Origin: Candidatus Woesearchaeota archaeon
Lineage (GTDB): Archaea; Nanobdellota; Nanobdellia; Woesearchaeales; WJKV01
Direction of reading: 5' to 3'
Length of the DNA stretch: 14,676 nt
Assembly (NCBI GenBank): GCA_019323495.1
Contig: JAHWHE010000016.1
Span: 1-14,676 of the forward strand
A model generated the notes under the pieces. It made no database searches, was not told the DNA's origin, and saw only the letters and a program-made list of their open reading frames with translations. Of this stretch, positions 13,827 to 14,676 are shown in pieces; positions within the stretch are counted from its first letter, which is position 1, and every line of letters begins with the position of its first letter. Position numbers and translations under genes: made by a program.

Positions 13827-13842
13827 TTTTCAATATTGAAAA
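13827..13842. promoter_or_regulatory. 16-bp perfect palindrome between divergent promoters, candidate operator
   Basis: TTTTCAATATTGAAAA is its own reverse complement over all 16 bases. It sits between the TATA box of the winged-helix regulator (13813-13820, -) and that of the methyltransferase (about 13855-13863, +). A dimeric regulator bound here would be placed beside both TATA boxes. Palindromy is read directly; the operator role is inference, and A/T-rich sequence makes chance palindromes somewhat more likely. Confidence 0.45.
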
Positions 13843-13854
13843 TAAAGCAGAAGG

Positions 13855-13863
13855 TTTTTATAT
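13855..13863 (+). promoter_or_regulatory. TATA box of the Trm-G10-like gene
   Basis: TTTTTATAT at 13855-13863, preceded by purine-rich GCAGAAGG, predicts a start near 13886 and so a leader of about 10 bases before ATG 13896. No Shine-Dalgarno is visible in that leader. Confidence 0.5.
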
Positions 13864-13895
13864 GACTCTCAACAATTCATTCTCCGATCAATACA

Positions 13896-14676
13896 ATGGA
13901 ACTTTTGTTCGTGCTTTCAAAGGACATTGAAAACCTTCCGGTCAGCGAAGTGCTGGCCCAGGTAGATGCGAAAACGCACAGCACATATGATAATTACTTG
14001 ATAGTTGAGCCTGAAACAGAAATGTCAATCAAAGACATAGAGCTCTTGTCTTTTAAGCTTGCTTTCACGCACAGCATACATCTGCTGCTTTTCAATACGA
14101 CAAAGAAGGACATCGAGAAAGACTTTCAAAAATTTGACTGGAAATCTGTTTACAATGAAAATTTCTGCATAAGGGCGCACAATCATCCGAATGCAGAAGA
14201 GCTTGAAAAGCAATGCGCAGCGATTTTCTGGGATTCTGTAGACAATCCAAAAGTCAAGCTGAATGACAGCAGGACAGAAATCAATCTATTGCACCAGGAA
14301 AACAACATCTTTGTAACCAAATTTTTGTTCAAGACAGACAAAAGCTATGTCAAACGAAAACCCCATTTAAGACCAGAGCTCCATCCGTCTTCCATCAATC
14401 CTAAATTGGCAAGAGCCTGCATAAACTTGACAGGCTTGAAATATGGTGCACTAGTGGACCCGTTCTGCGGAACCGGCTGCGTCTTGATAGAGGCGGGCTT
14501 GATGGGCTTTGACTGCATCGGCTATGATTTGGACCAGATCATGCTGATCAAATCAAAAATAAACATAGAGCACTACAGAATAAAGAACTTCAAGCTGGAG
14601 ATCAAGGACGCTACGACTTTGTCTAAAAGTTTAGGAAAGAATGCTACAGTTGTCACAGATCTTCCTTACGGCAGGG
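13896..14676 (+). CDS. Trm-G10-like tRNA guanosine N2-methyltransferase (C-terminal end cut off by window)
   Basis: 260 complete codons run off the right edge. The first ~150 residues correspond to the N-terminal/THUMP region found in archaeal Trm-G10 and Trm11; its sequence is only weakly recognisable (RAHNHPN near 93-99 resembles the THUMP core). The RNA methyltransferase part begins near FKTDKSYVKRKPHLRPELHPSS (145-166), followed by motif I DPFCGTG at 188-194 for S-adenosylmethionine, motif II IGYDLDQ at 208-214, and motif IV TDLPYG at 254-259 close to the cut. Family members make N2-methyl- or N2,N2-dimethylguanosine at tRNA position 10. Motif IV reads D-L-P-Y, a variant of the usual D-P-P-Y type. 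The start is ATG 13896, with no better upstream codon in frame. Confidence 0.87.
   Translation, partial: MELLFVLSKDIENLPVSEVLAQVDAKTHSTYDNYLIVEPETEMSIKDIELLSFKLAFTHSIHLLLFNTTKKDIEKDFQKFDWKSVYNENFCIRAHNHPNAEELEKQCAAIFWDSVDNPKVKLNDSRTEINLLHQENNIFVTKFLFKTDKSYVKRKPHLRPELHPSSINPKLARACINLTGLKYGALVDPFCGTGCVLIEAGLMGFDCIGYDLDQIMLIKSKINIEHYRIKNFKLEIKDATTLSKSLGKNATVVTDLPYGR

Overview
The window looks like a chromosomal segment of an archaeon, most likely a DPANN lineage of the Woesearchaeota/Pacearchaeota type; that placement is inferred from gene style and is not proven. Archaeal markers are plain: a histone, aIF5A with its hypusine site, ribosomal protein eL40, an archaeal/eukaryal-type release factor aRF1, a DRG-type GTPase, a Trm-G10-like methyltransferase, and TTTAWATA-type TATA boxes about 26 bases before start codons, several of them giving leaderless mRNAs. 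Fifteen genes are supported, two of them cut by the window edges. No tRNA, rRNA, CRISPR array or insertion sequence was seen, and no gene-free stretch exceeds 300 bases.

Layout. Positions 1-611 (-) hold a metallophosphoesterase, divergent from a DRG GTPase (794-1951) whose leader folds into three consecutive hairpins. A small membrane protein (2011-2343) ends in a T-rich terminator that abuts the aRF1 promoter. The aRF1 gene (2414-3943) carries an in-frame mini-intein exactly behind the catalytic GGQ. It is followed with 1-base spacing by a SprT-like metalloprotease and with an overlap by an HTH/Zn-ribbon regulator. An unrecognised gene (4974-5585, -) is divergent from a translation/chromatin run: histone, aIF5A, eL40 and a site-2-protease-like membrane peptidase (5706-7740).

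Positions 7796-12285 hold a two-gene, translationally coupled set: a double-domain BadF/BcrA-type ATPase (activator of 2-hydroxyacyl-CoA dehydratases) and its large iron-sulfur partner (COG3580/COG3581, DUF2229 type). A TrmJ/SpoU-type RNA methyltransferase (12312-13010) follows from its own promoter inside the end of the partner gene. The right end has two small minus-strand genes, a hypothetical and a winged-helix regulator. The regulator is divergent from a truncated tRNA methyltransferase, and a 16-bp perfect palindrome lies between the two promoters.

The standout observation is the intein in the GGQ loop of aRF1. The unspliced precursor should be unable to release peptides, so the cell's only class I release factor would depend on protein splicing. 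The ATP-driven electron-transfer pair at 7796-12285 is the other unusual part, because no dehydratase subunits sit beside it.
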